From JALZUR01 sp965205365 (GTDB lineage Bacteria > Bdellovibrionota > Bdellovibrionia > Bdellovibrionales > UBA1609), in NCBI GenBank assembly GCA_965205365.1, contig CBDBGT010000013.1, positions 462,028-526,027 on the forward strand: a stretch of DNA of 64,000 bases. Reading direction: 5' to 3'. The translations under genes and the position numbers were made by a program. The notes below the pieces were generated by a model. The model did not search any database and had not been told where the DNA came from. It saw only the letters and a list, made by a program, of their open reading frames with translations. This document shows positions 45,414 through 52,980 of this stretch, in pieces; position 1 is the first letter of the stretch; each line of letters opens with the position of its first letter.

Positions 45414-46232
45414 ATGGACACTATTTTAAAACTAGATAAAGCTAAGAAATTTTTAACAGAAAAAATAAAACCCACTCCAAAACTTGGAATCATACTAGGC
45501 TCTGGACTAAGTGACCTTGTAGAATCATTAGAAATTTTACAAATCATCCCTTTTACAGATATTCCATATTTTCCAAAATCCACAGTTGTTGGTCATAAAG
45601 GTAATTTAATCATAAGCTCTTATAAAGGTTTAGACATTGCACTCTTTCAAGGAAGAGTGCACTTTTATGAAGGCTATACCTTTGAAGAGGTTGTCTTTTC
45701 TACAAGGCTGTTTAAGTGGATTGGAGGAAAAGATTTAATTCTCACCAATGCTTCAGGATCATTAAACCCCAACTGGCCTCCTGGAGATATAATGATTATC
45801 AAAGATCAAATCAATTTCACAGGGTACAACCCTCTCATTGGTAAAAACACTTTAAAGCTCGGCCCTCGCTTTAACGACATGTCTAAAGCTTATAATGAGA
45901 ACCTATCTAAACTTTTAAAGGCATCATGTATAAAAGCCGGTTTAAACACTCACCAAGGAACCTACATTGGTGTTACAGGCCCTTCATATGAAACACCTGC
46001 TGAAATAAAAGCCTTCTCTATACTAGGAGCAGATGCTGTGGGAATGAGTACTGTACCTGAGTGCATAGCAGCAAACCATGCAGGATTAAGAGTTGCTGGC
46101 CTTTCTTGTTTAACTAATTTTGCAAGTGGAATTTCTAAAACTGCTCTTTCCCATGAAGAGGTTACAAAAACTTCTATAAAAACTAAACCTTTATTAATTA
46201 AAGCTTTAAAAGAGTTTTTTCAAACTTATTAA
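45414..46232 (+). CDS. punA: Purine nucleoside phosphorylase
   Basis: 272 residues of the trimeric PNP type: LGIILGSGLSDL, GRVHFYEGYTFEEV, LTNASGSLNPNWPPGDIM and the VTGPSYETPAEI/GADAVGMSTVPE substrate loop. It completes a salvage operon (deoC-deoA-punA) that strips nucleosides to bases and pentose phosphates, useful for a bacterium feeding on nucleic acids of other cells. ATG 45414 has AAGGAAA only at long spacing. Converges on the next minus-strand gene. Confidence 0.93.
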   Translation: MDTILKLDKAKKFLTEKIKPTPKLGIILGSGLSDLVESLEILQIIPFTDIPYFPKSTVVGHKGNLIISSYKGLDIALFQGRVHFYEGYTFEEVVFSTRLFKWIGGKDLILTNASGSLNPNWPPGDIMIIKDQINFTGYNPLIGKNTLKLGPRFNDMSKAYNENLSKLLKASCIKAGLNTHQGTYIGVTGPSYETPAEIKAFSILGADAVGMSTVPECIAANHAGLRVAGLSCLTNFASGISKTALSHEEVTKTSIKTKPLLIKALKEFFQTY

Positions 46233-46275
46233 AATCCTATTTTCCTAAAAAAAGCTAAAGAGCTCATGAGCCCTT

Positions 46276-47346
46276 TTAAGCCTCAAAACGCCGTACACAA
46301 CGAACAAAGTGAGAACCGTTCTTACCATCGGTACTCTGACTACCATTATAAAACCGCTGGATCCACGCACCGTTATCATTGAACTCCGCAGACGACCAAT
46401 AATAATTACCACTTTGATCTAAACCTGGAAGAGCAGAGCGATTTGTGTACATTAAATTAAGCTTATAACGATTAGGTAAATACCAATCATCATAACCTCC
46501 ATAAACAAGCTTATGACAATACCTTGCTGCGGCATGATAGCCCCCTTGAGACCCTGAAGTGATAGCAACAATTACATCTGTATTAACCGAGCCATAATTT
46601 ACATCTTTATTAATTTCACCATGACCAGTTCCAAAAGTTGATGTGTAGTTTTCTAATCCTGGAATATCATACCAATTAAGCGAACCATCATTCCAATCCT
46701 TACTTAAACTATCAGTACCAGAACAAGTCACTGTAAAATTATTTAATGCATAAGAGTTTGACCCCGAACCCCCTGAAACACTTCCTGATGGAATATCTCC
46801 ACAACCCCCAGGGGTGGTCATATAACGATCTGTTCCACTTCCACTAGTAGCACCTGGGCTAAGACTTCCAAGATAAATTGCTCCACCCTTACACACAGCA
46901 CCTGGCAAGGGGGAAGAACTAAGACATGGATCATCAACACCTAAAACACTCCACACGCTTCCGTTACAAAACTCCATTTTCTTTTCACTATACCTTAAAG
47001 TCCCCTCGTTTAAAGTATTGCAAGTTGTTTCCTCTGTTCCAATTTTTATTCCATTTAAAAGTACAACACTAGATCCACTAATAGACCCCACAGCAGCAAT
47101 ATTTCTAGAAGCAAAAACATCACCATCACTGTCCACAGTGATTCCCTCATTATCACCATCTTCACTTAAATAATGCTCATTAAGATGTATATTCTCTTGA
47201 GCCTCACCATTTCCCATATTGTCAGCACTACTTGGTAAGTTTATAAGCTGACTCCCATCTATCCTTGGTAACTTTGCTGATCTATTAAGCTTAACAAGCT
47301 GGTTGCTCCCTCTTCCTACGTCTAACCAGGCTTGACTCTTTTGCTA
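46276..47346 (-). pseudogene. 5'-truncated fibre/DUF1566-type surface protein
   Basis: The ORF with an ATG at 47217 continues upstream in frame to 47346, where it hits the end of an IS remnant. The lost N-terminus is replaced by TAG. The upstream part has repeats of the tail-fibre type (KLPRIDGSQLINLP). The C-terminal ~150 residues are a DUF1566/Lcl-type C-lectin-like domain (WYLPNRYKLNLMY, YYWSSAEFNDNGAW, HFVRCVRR). The remaining 313 residues lack a signal. It was probably an exported adhesin; now likely inactive. Confidence 0.75.
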
Positions 47347-47600
47347 TGTCATTACCGAGGGAAAGTGTCGGTTTAATTGCTAAGTGATAATGTCGGCATC
47401 GGCACATCATCTAGTTAGCTTTAATCTTATGCAACCTCGGGCAGTTTAAGCTTCTTAAGCTTCGTCCTCTGCTCTCGAAGTTTCTTTTTGTACGCCGAAG
47501 CCATGTTAAATGTTTCTATGAAATATTGTTCCCCCTGGGATTCAACAATGCTTTTTGTCCGAAAAAAAGCAAATTTTTAGAGTTTTAACTCAATCTCTGC
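47347..47600 (-). mobile_element. IS remnant (ISNCY-like end plus transposase tail)
   Basis: Begins TGTCATTACCGAGGGAAA and continues with a second GTCGG/TTAATT motif, a close relative of the left end of the element at 22272. A minus-strand open frame follows (about 47430-47570), ending in a Lys/Arg-rich tail with LKLPEVA. No opposite end or full transposase remains. It truncates the fibre-like gene. A further plus-strand 33-codon frame at about 47610 is not called. Confidence 0.5.
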
Positions 47601-47792
47601 CATGAAAGCGGCAGTTGTTGTAGGTTTAAATTTTGAAAAAAATCGTGAAATAAAGGCAGCACTTTTAAAAAAGTTAGTGGATAAGGGGTTAAGAAAAACT
47701 TGAAAGTGTGGGAGCAGGAAGATTCAAGGCTAACGGTAAATGTCATGGAGTAAGATAAGTATATAAACGAATACTGGAGAAAAAATTGAAGG

Positions 47793-47939
47793 TCAGAAAA
47801 CTTTAGCGAAACATTTTTTTAAAATTGGTGTGCGTTTTTCTTTTTTGAGGTTCAAGTCTATAGGCCTTGATCTTTTCTTTCCTACTTTCTTTAGAACCCT
47901 TAACGCTTTATCTTGATTTATAGGCCTAAGCTTTGTCAT
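47793..47939 (-). CDS. Small basic ORF, HicA-like start
   Basis: 48 codons beginning MTKLRPINQDKALRVLKKVG, which resembles the first helix of HicA-type toxins but lacks the GSH motif and the rest of the fold. No clear ribosome site. Either a decayed fragment or chance. Confidence 0.2.
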   Translation of the reverse strand: MTKLRPINQDKALRVLKKVGKKRSRPIDLNLKKEKRTPILKKCFAKVF

Positions 47940-47951
47940 TGTCGTGTTGTT

Positions 47952-48728
47952 TTAACTTTTACACTTTTCTTTGGTGGAGTGTTTTAAGCTTTTAGGGTGC
48001 AACTCATGTGCACGCTGCTTTTTATTAAACCAAGCTTGAGCAGATGATGTATCAATATTGAATTTTTTAAAACCGGGAACAATTACAGAGTCAAAAGTTT
48101 CTTTAAACTGTTCAACTCTAAGATGAAATGGCAACACCCCGTCTTTGACTATGGAGCTTAGAATATTATCATGCTTTAAGTGCGGTAAAAAAAGCTCATC
48201 ATTTATTGAATTTTCAAGCATTTGAGGCAAATATTTTGAAATATATTCACAATTATTTTTCACTACTTCTGCTGCAAGAAACGCCCATCCCATTTGTCCA
48301 TGTTTAACTTCATCTTTTAAAATCTCATTGATAATTTTACCTATTTCTGTATTTTTTGAAGAAGCATAAATCGTGTTCAAAAGACTAGCATTTGCTGTCT
48401 CTGTTATACAGCACATTAAGACAACGTCTATTACTAGAATTTCTCTCTTTGTTCTTTCTAAAAGCCAGGCCTTCTTCTTATTTTGATTATTCAAATTTAC
48501 TAGCTCAAAGCCAGTGGAGTGACCAAATTTTTTAGCAACATCAAAACACATTTGAGAGTGCCTTTTTTCATCTTTTGCGGCGCTAACGGCTAATGAGATG
48601 ATTTTTTTGTCAATATCATAGGCTATAAATCTTTTTATGAGTTCTTTAAATTTTTTTTCAGCACCGAGTTCTGCTTGAGCTCTTTGAGCCCAAGTAGATG
48701 CAATTAATTTTTTAGAAGCTAAATTCAT
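47952..48728 (-). CDS. Ferritin-like di-iron protein
   Basis: 258 residues of four-helix ferritin-like type. The di-iron ligand pattern is visible: E20 or E24, then E54-x2-H57 (DEKRH), E110 (ITETA), and E140-x2-H143 (DEVKH). Paired E/ExxH motifs are those of AurF-like oxygenases, MiaE or similar oxidases, and the protein is too long for a storage ferritin. No signal peptide: cytoplasmic. It is the last of three closely spaced genes with a Cys-rich exported peptide and a dioxygenase-like protein; AAGAGC precedes its ATG nine bases after the peptide stop. The substrate is unknown. Confidence 0.75.
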   Translation of the reverse strand: MNLASKKLIASTWAQRAQAELGAEKKFKELIKRFIAYDIDKKIISLAVSAAKDEKRHSQMCFDVAKKFGHSTGFELVNLNNQNKKKAWLLERTKREILVIDVVLMCCITETANASLLNTIYASSKNTEIGKIINEILKDEVKHGQMGWAFLAAEVVKNNCEYISKYLPQMLENSINDELFLPHLKHDNILSSIVKDGVLPFHLRVEQFKETFDSVIVPGFKKFNIDTSSAQAWFNKKQRAHELHPKSLKHSTKEKCKS

Positions 48729-48737
48729 TAGCTCTTA

Positions 48738-49013
48738 TTATCCCAACCAACAGCCACAAAAAGGACTGAAGCAAGTATCCTCATTTTGATTTGGAGGCTC
48801 TATATGGTCTTTTGTTTCTTCTAATATTTCGTTTAAAGTTAGATTTTTATCAAAATCATCCAAACATGTTATTCGGTTAAAAATTTGTTCTGTATTCTTT
48901 AGTTCAAGTTTACAGTGAGACTTTTCACTGGCTGATATACTATCTGAAGCCATTAGTGCCCCTCCTACAACTAACACATTAAACATTTTAGATACGTTTT
49001 TTTTAATGTTCAT
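48738..49013 (-). CDS. Small exported Cys-rich protein with CFSPFCGCWLG tail
   Basis: 91 residues. Signal-like N-terminus (Lys-rich, core NVLVVGGALMA, possible cleavage near SISA). The mature part has cysteines at 34, 50, 81, 86 and 88, three of them in the final 11 residues, ending CFSPFCGCWLG. Such a tail could bind metal, be a disulfide cap, or be a modified peptide end. An excellent AAGGAG lies before the ATG. It is flanked by a dioxygenase-like gene and a di-iron protein gene in one operon. No family recognised. Confidence 0.65.
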   Translation of the reverse strand: MNIKKNVSKMFNVLVVGGALMASDSISASEKSHCKLELKNTEQIFNRITCLDDFDKNLTLNEILEETKDHIEPPNQNEDTCFSPFCGCWLG

Positions 49014-49036
49014 TTTCTTCTCCTTCTTTTTTTTGA

Positions 49037-49708
49037 TTATAAACTTTTAATTGTAATATTAAACTGCCCTACTTTAGGAGCCTCTTTAATATTACCAAAT
49101 TGATCTGTTGGTTTCTTAAAATCTATAACAACTCTTTTCTTCTCTTCGCTACTCAATGATTGAAGAATTCTATCTCCTATATTATGGGGATCATCTTTAA
49201 AATACATTTGAGTTGTTAACTCTTCATACCCTCGTTTATGAACCTTTAAATGAATATGAGAAGGCCTTATCCAATTACTTGTTGCTTCATACTGGCCTGG
49301 TCTAATGGTTTTAAAACTGTATTCCCCTTTTGAGTTTGTAATAGATCGCCCCCAGTATTGAAAATTTGGATCTAGTTTTGCAGGATTAGGGTCACCTGGA
49401 TGATTATATTTACCAGTTAAACATGCTTGCCAAATTTCCACCAAAGCATTTTTAACAGGGTGGCACTCCTCATCGCTAACAAGTCCAGAAACAATAATAA
49501 CCTCTCCCTCTGCTTTTTTATTAGAGCCTTTAACCACTGTTAAATCATTGTCTTTATCATTTTGATCACTTATAGGGTAAAATGGTCCCTCTGTTTGCTC
49601 AGGTGTTAAAAAACATGAATTGGCTTTGGCCACATTCGCTAGGGTAATAATTGAACCAGCAGAAAGAATTGCCTTTTTTATATGCTTTCTTCTCGATAAT
49701 TTTCCCAT
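49037..49708 (-). CDS. Exported intradiol ring-cleavage dioxygenase-like protein
   Basis: 223 residues. The N-terminus SRRKHIKKAILSAGSI looks like a twin-arginine (Tat) signal, ending near KAN (residue 30). The mature domain has the intradiol (catechol/protocatechuate) dioxygenase fold: TPEQTEGPFYP start, WQACLTGKYNH, TIRPGQY and RPSHIHLKV. The four non-haem Fe(III) ligands Y101, Y140, H151 and H153 are all conserved. Tat export fits a folded metalloprotein. No aromatic-catabolism gene is nearby, so a classical catechol role is doubtful. AAGGAG precedes the ATG; first gene of the three-gene operon. Confidence 0.85.
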   Translation of the reverse strand: MGKLSRRKHIKKAILSAGSIITLANVAKANSCFLTPEQTEGPFYPISDQNDKDNDLTVVKGSNKKAEGEVIIVSGLVSDEECHPVKNALVEIWQACLTGKYNHPGDPNPAKLDPNFQYWGRSITNSKGEYSFKTIRPGQYEATSNWIRPSHIHLKVHKRGYEELTTQMYFKDDPHNIGDRILQSLSSEEKKRVVIDFKKPTDQFGNIKEAPKVGQFNITIKSL

Positions 49709-49781
49709 TTATAAACTCCTTTATTTTTATTAAACTATTACTCTGTAACAAAACACTAGCTAACTCACAGTGAACATTTAT

Positions 49782-49803
49782 TACTTATTTAAGTTAATAA
49801 GTA
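49782..49803. promoter_or_regulatory. Inverted repeat upstream of the dioxygenase operon
   Basis: TACTTATT and AATAAGTA, eight-base arms with a six-base spacer TAAGTT, in the AT-rich region 74-95 bp upstream of the dioxygenase ATG. A possible operator for a dimeric repressor; no regulator gene is nearby. Chance dyads are common in such AT-rich DNA. Confidence 0.35.
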
Positions 49804-49859
49804 CAATACTTTCATATTATTTTTGTGATAAACTTTATTTATATCTTAGATTTAGACAA

Positions 49860-50240
49860 TGAAATGATTTAAAAAAACAGTGGCTTTTAAGGCTTTGATA
49901 TTTTTGAGGAAATTACTAAGCTTTCTAGATCTTACAGGGGTTACGTATGAGATTTTTTAAGCAGCCTAGACTATAAATATGGAAATAGCCTCAATTGAAG
50001 TAATATTCTTCTTTTAAGAAAGAAGGAGTTTTTATGGAAAAGAGCAACATTATTTTTTCACATTAGCAAACTTGAAGATCCTAGAGTGTATAAAGCCTTA
50101 GGTCTTCCCTATGGTGTAAATCTAAATAAGGAAGCTAATATTTTTAGATTAATAAATTTGAGGTATCAAAAGGCTTTCCCTGATATAGCGTTTAGCTTTG
50201 ACTATAGTTTTTTCATAAAAGAAAAAAAGACGAAGATAAA
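49860..50240 (+). other. Accessory spacer with degenerate coding remnant
   Basis: No intact gene. One frame (about 50030-50262) reads FHISKLEDPRVYKALGLPYG and continues for about 70 codons without a sensible start. It looks like a decayed gene of unknown type. Confidence 0.4.
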
Positions 50241-50249
50241 GAAAAAGAA

Positions 50250-50618
50250 AGGCGGTATTTAGTTAAAGCACTGCTTTTAAGATTTATTTTAAGTCCTGGC
50301 CAACAACACGACTCCACTAAAGCTAAAAACCTAGTTGATGGCTTTAAGGCTATGTATTGGCTCATAGGGCTTATGACAAAAACACTTTTCTAGAAAAAGT
50401 AGAACTTGAAGTGGGTGCTAAAGTTGTTGTTCCACCCAAATCAAATCGTAAAGTTAAACGTAAATACGATGAGATTACTTATAAAGATCGAAATATCATT
50501 GAGCGGTTATTTTGCCAACTTAAGAACTACAGAAGAATTGCAACTGGATATGAAAAAAACAGCTAAGAATTTCTTAGCCATGCTTGATGTTGCAGCCATC
50601 TGCCTTTGGATAAAATAA
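50250..50618 (+). pseudogene. IS5-family transposase 3' remnant
   Basis: Fragments in different frames read LLRFILSPGQQHDSTKA, then AHRAYDKNTFLEKVE, VPPKSNRKVKRKYD, KDRNIIERLFCQLKNYRRIATGY and KNFLAMLDVAAICLWIK. These are the C-terminal half of an IS5-type DDE transposase, including the final Glu (IIERLF). At least two frameshifts; the N-terminal half and the first catalytic Asp are absent. Inactive. The 167 bases to 50785 hold nothing recognised. Confidence 0.8.
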
Positions 50619-50785
50619 TTGAGGACGCGCTCTAGTAAGAACTCAAAAAAAACAGAAAAGATAAAAAGCACTTAACATTAAGTCGAGACTCACAAGAGCA
50701 GTGTCAGAGAGTCTAAACTACCGCATATTTAACAGTAGCCCTTTTCTCGATATCAAATTATTCCAGACCCTGGAGTGACCAGTCT

Positions 50786-51073
50786 ATGTTTTTAAAGTAC
50801 AGTATAGAAAATAATATTTCAACTTCAAGTATCATAGATGATCCTATAAATGATCTTAATGAAATACTTAGTAATCTATCTGACTATGATCGAGAAAAAC
50901 TAAGAGAAGCTTTTCCTAATACTTTAACTCTTTATAAGTGTAAAACTATCTTAATACAGTTGTTATCCGGAGGAACCGGTAATGAATGTTTAAAAATTGA
51001 GTTCACTAGCGAAGGTCAAATAAGGGTGCAAAAATACATGAAAATTTCAAATATTGAGCAACTTTTGAGGTGA
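50786..51073 (+). CDS. Hypothetical protein (95 aa)
   Basis: 95 residues without signal peptide or membrane segment. Acidic start, then a helix with LREAFPNTLTLYKCK and a mixed strand region. GGAG lies about 11 bases upstream, slightly long. It stands between an IS remnant and the convergent thioredoxin-TPR gene. It could be a real small gene or a leftover of neighbouring mobile DNA. Confidence 0.4.
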   Translation: MFLKYSIENNISTSSIIDDPINDLNEILSNLSDYDREKLREAFPNTLTLYKCKTILIQLLSGGTGNECLKIEFTSEGQIRVQKYMKISNIEQLLR

Positions 51074-51114
51074 GCCTCTAGGAGAAAAGTTTTATTTATA
51101 GTAAAGCTTTTTCA

Positions 51115-52869
51115 CTATATTTTTTCAAAAGTTTTAAGTTTTTCATATTCACTACGCAACATATTAATAACTTTGGAAGGTCGACCTTCCTTTTCCAACA
51201 CAAGCTCTTTAAGGGCTCTTTCAAGGGTAACAAGAGCTTCTTGGTTTTGTTTAAGTCCTTGTAAAATTTTTGCTTTTAAACTCATATTATAGGCCCATAA
51301 AGACCCATAAGAATATGTCAAAGCCTTTTTATTATAATCTAATGCTTTGTTGTAATCCTTCTTTTTTAAATAATAAGAGGTTAGCTTTCTTTGAAAAGTT
51401 TCCTCAAAGGGATAGTCTCTTACTAAGGAAGTTAAAACTTTAAGTGACTTGTCTGTGCTGTCATCATCAGTTAAGCAGCCTAACTGCTGAAACCTTATGG
51501 AGCGAGATTTTTCCTTAAGAGGAGAATATGGGTAAAGTTTCTTGTAAGTGCTAAAGCATGATGCGTAGTATTTTTTAGTGGTCTCTTTATTTTCTAAAAT
51601 TTTAGATAAAGATGCCTTTAACTTAAAATACCGCGCCTCTGATAAAATTTGTTCTGCTTGAGAAAGTTTAGACCAATGACTTTGTCTATTTTTATCTAAA
51701 TATATTGAGTAGTTTTTTAAGTAATCTAAACACTCTTTTGAAAGGGTGTTGTTTTGACTAGACTCACAAAAAGATTTTAAAACGTAAAAGTAATAGTCTT
51801 TATCTTTAATAGGCTGAGACAACAGTGTTTTTCCACGGTTATTTCTTTGAAGTTTAACCTCCTCTTTAGATAATGAAGCCTCCTGCACTCCAAATAAAAA
51901 GTCTTGTTGTTGAGCCAGAAGAAGTTCATCTTTATATTTTTCACTACCAAAGGCTTTTATATATTTAATCTGCTCTTTAGTTTTTCCACGAGCAGATAAA
52001 TAATCTAAAAATCTTTTTTCGTCAGATTCAATAACACTTTTAGCCTTAAAGAGATCTCGTGCTTTTTGAAAAAAATTTCCTGAAAGTCTATTTTTAATAC
52101 GAGTTTCTAAGGACTTATAGGGGTCGCCTAAAACCTTTAATGAGGCCGCAAGTTTTTTAGAAAAATCTTTTAAAGTAATATCACTAAAAAGCCCCACACT
52201 TTCAAGATTTTTATTTAAAACAACAAATGTCGGATAAAATCTAGATTTTAAAATAGAAGACCAGGCATCAGCTTTAGGATCATCTCCATCAACATACACA
52301 AGAAGAAAATCCTTAGTTATGGCCTTAAATTCCTCAGCAGGTAGTAAAAACTCTTTAACCATGTTGCATGGTGGACACCACTCAGTGCTCACTAAAACAA
52401 TTGCCGCTTTTTTAGTGGAGACAGCTTGTTTTGCCTCATCAGGGCTCATGGATTTAAATGAGAACATAAGAAGTTGTTTAGTTTTTTTCTGCATTTTTAG
52501 AGTTTCAAGGACTGGGGAAGTTTTAATTCGTGGTGTTCCTGACTTTTTAGGCCTTACAGATACGTCTATTAATTCTTGCTTACAGTATTTTTTTTCATTG
52601 TCACAAACACTAAGGCGAACTTTTTTATTTCCAGAATCATGAAACTGACAAGTGATCTGTCTTGCTGTTGCATTGATGGTGCTATTTTCCCCACAGCCTT
52701 GGGGAGCCTCTAAATTAAAATGATGCTCCTTAATGGGCTTATAAATAATCACTTCGTTAATCAAGGGGTCTTTAATGGCAGCTTGAACCAAGCCACCCTT
52801 TAAAGAGTCCATGGTTTTAGAAGTATTGGCTAAGGCTAAGAGGTTTAAACAAAGAATAAATTTAAGCAT
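51115..52869 (-). CDS. Exported thioredoxin-fold protein with TPR-like C-terminus
   Basis: 584 residues from ATG 52869, chosen because AGGAG lies eight bases upstream; the frame extends two codons to TTG. Order: signal peptide (FILCLNLLALA), a Cys-bearing strand domain to about residue 115, a thioredoxin domain with the redox motif WCPPC (C167/C170 in the long numbering), then about 330 helical residues ending in TPR-like repeats (KALDYNKKALTYSYGSLWAYN). It is probably a periplasmic disulfide reductase or isomerase that holds partners through the helical part. It lies directly downstream of the subtilisin gene on the same strand but after a strong terminator. Confidence 0.75.
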   Translation of the reverse strand: MLKFILCLNLLALANTSKTMDSLKGGLVQAAIKDPLINEVIIYKPIKEHHFNLEAPQGCGENSTINATARQITCQFHDSGNKKVRLSVCDNEKKYCKQELIDVSVRPKKSGTPRIKTSPVLETLKMQKKTKQLLMFSFKSMSPDEAKQAVSTKKAAIVLVSTEWCPPCNMVKEFLLPAEEFKAITKDFLLVYVDGDDPKADAWSSILKSRFYPTFVVLNKNLESVGLFSDITLKDFSKKLAASLKVLGDPYKSLETRIKNRLSGNFFQKARDLFKAKSVIESDEKRFLDYLSARGKTKEQIKYIKAFGSEKYKDELLLAQQQDFLFGVQEASLSKEEVKLQRNNRGKTLLSQPIKDKDYYFYVLKSFCESSQNNTLSKECLDYLKNYSIYLDKNRQSHWSKLSQAEQILSEARYFKLKASLSKILENKETTKKYYASCFSTYKKLYPYSPLKEKSRSIRFQQLGCLTDDDSTDKSLKVLTSLVRDYPFEETFQRKLTSYYLKKKDYNKALDYNKKALTYSYGSLWAYNMSLKAKILQGLKQNQEALVTLERALKELVLEKEGRPSKVINMLRSEYEKLKTFEKI

Positions 52870-52924
52870 ACACAATTCTCCTCATAATTTAAAAAGAGCT
52901 TATATAAAATGAATTAAAATAGAA

Positions 52925-52952
52925 AAAAGGCCCAGTCAAGACTGAGCCTTTT
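52925..52952 (-). terminator. Strong intrinsic terminator of the subtilisin gene
   Basis: Thirteen-base stem (AAAAGGC...GTC / GAC...GCCTTTT, one G-T wobble) with a tiny loop, followed by T-rich DNA on the minus strand, 29 bases after the stop at 52981. It insulates the thioredoxin-TPR gene from subtilisin transcription and works in both directions by symmetry. Confidence 0.85.
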
Positions 52953-52980
52953 ATTTACGTTTACTTGTTTAAGCTTATAT

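Noticed and set aside
50406..50618. 70-residue ORF as a separate gene
   Set aside because: Its C-terminus completes the IS5 transposase remnant after a frameshift; the N-terminal half is out-of-frame noise.
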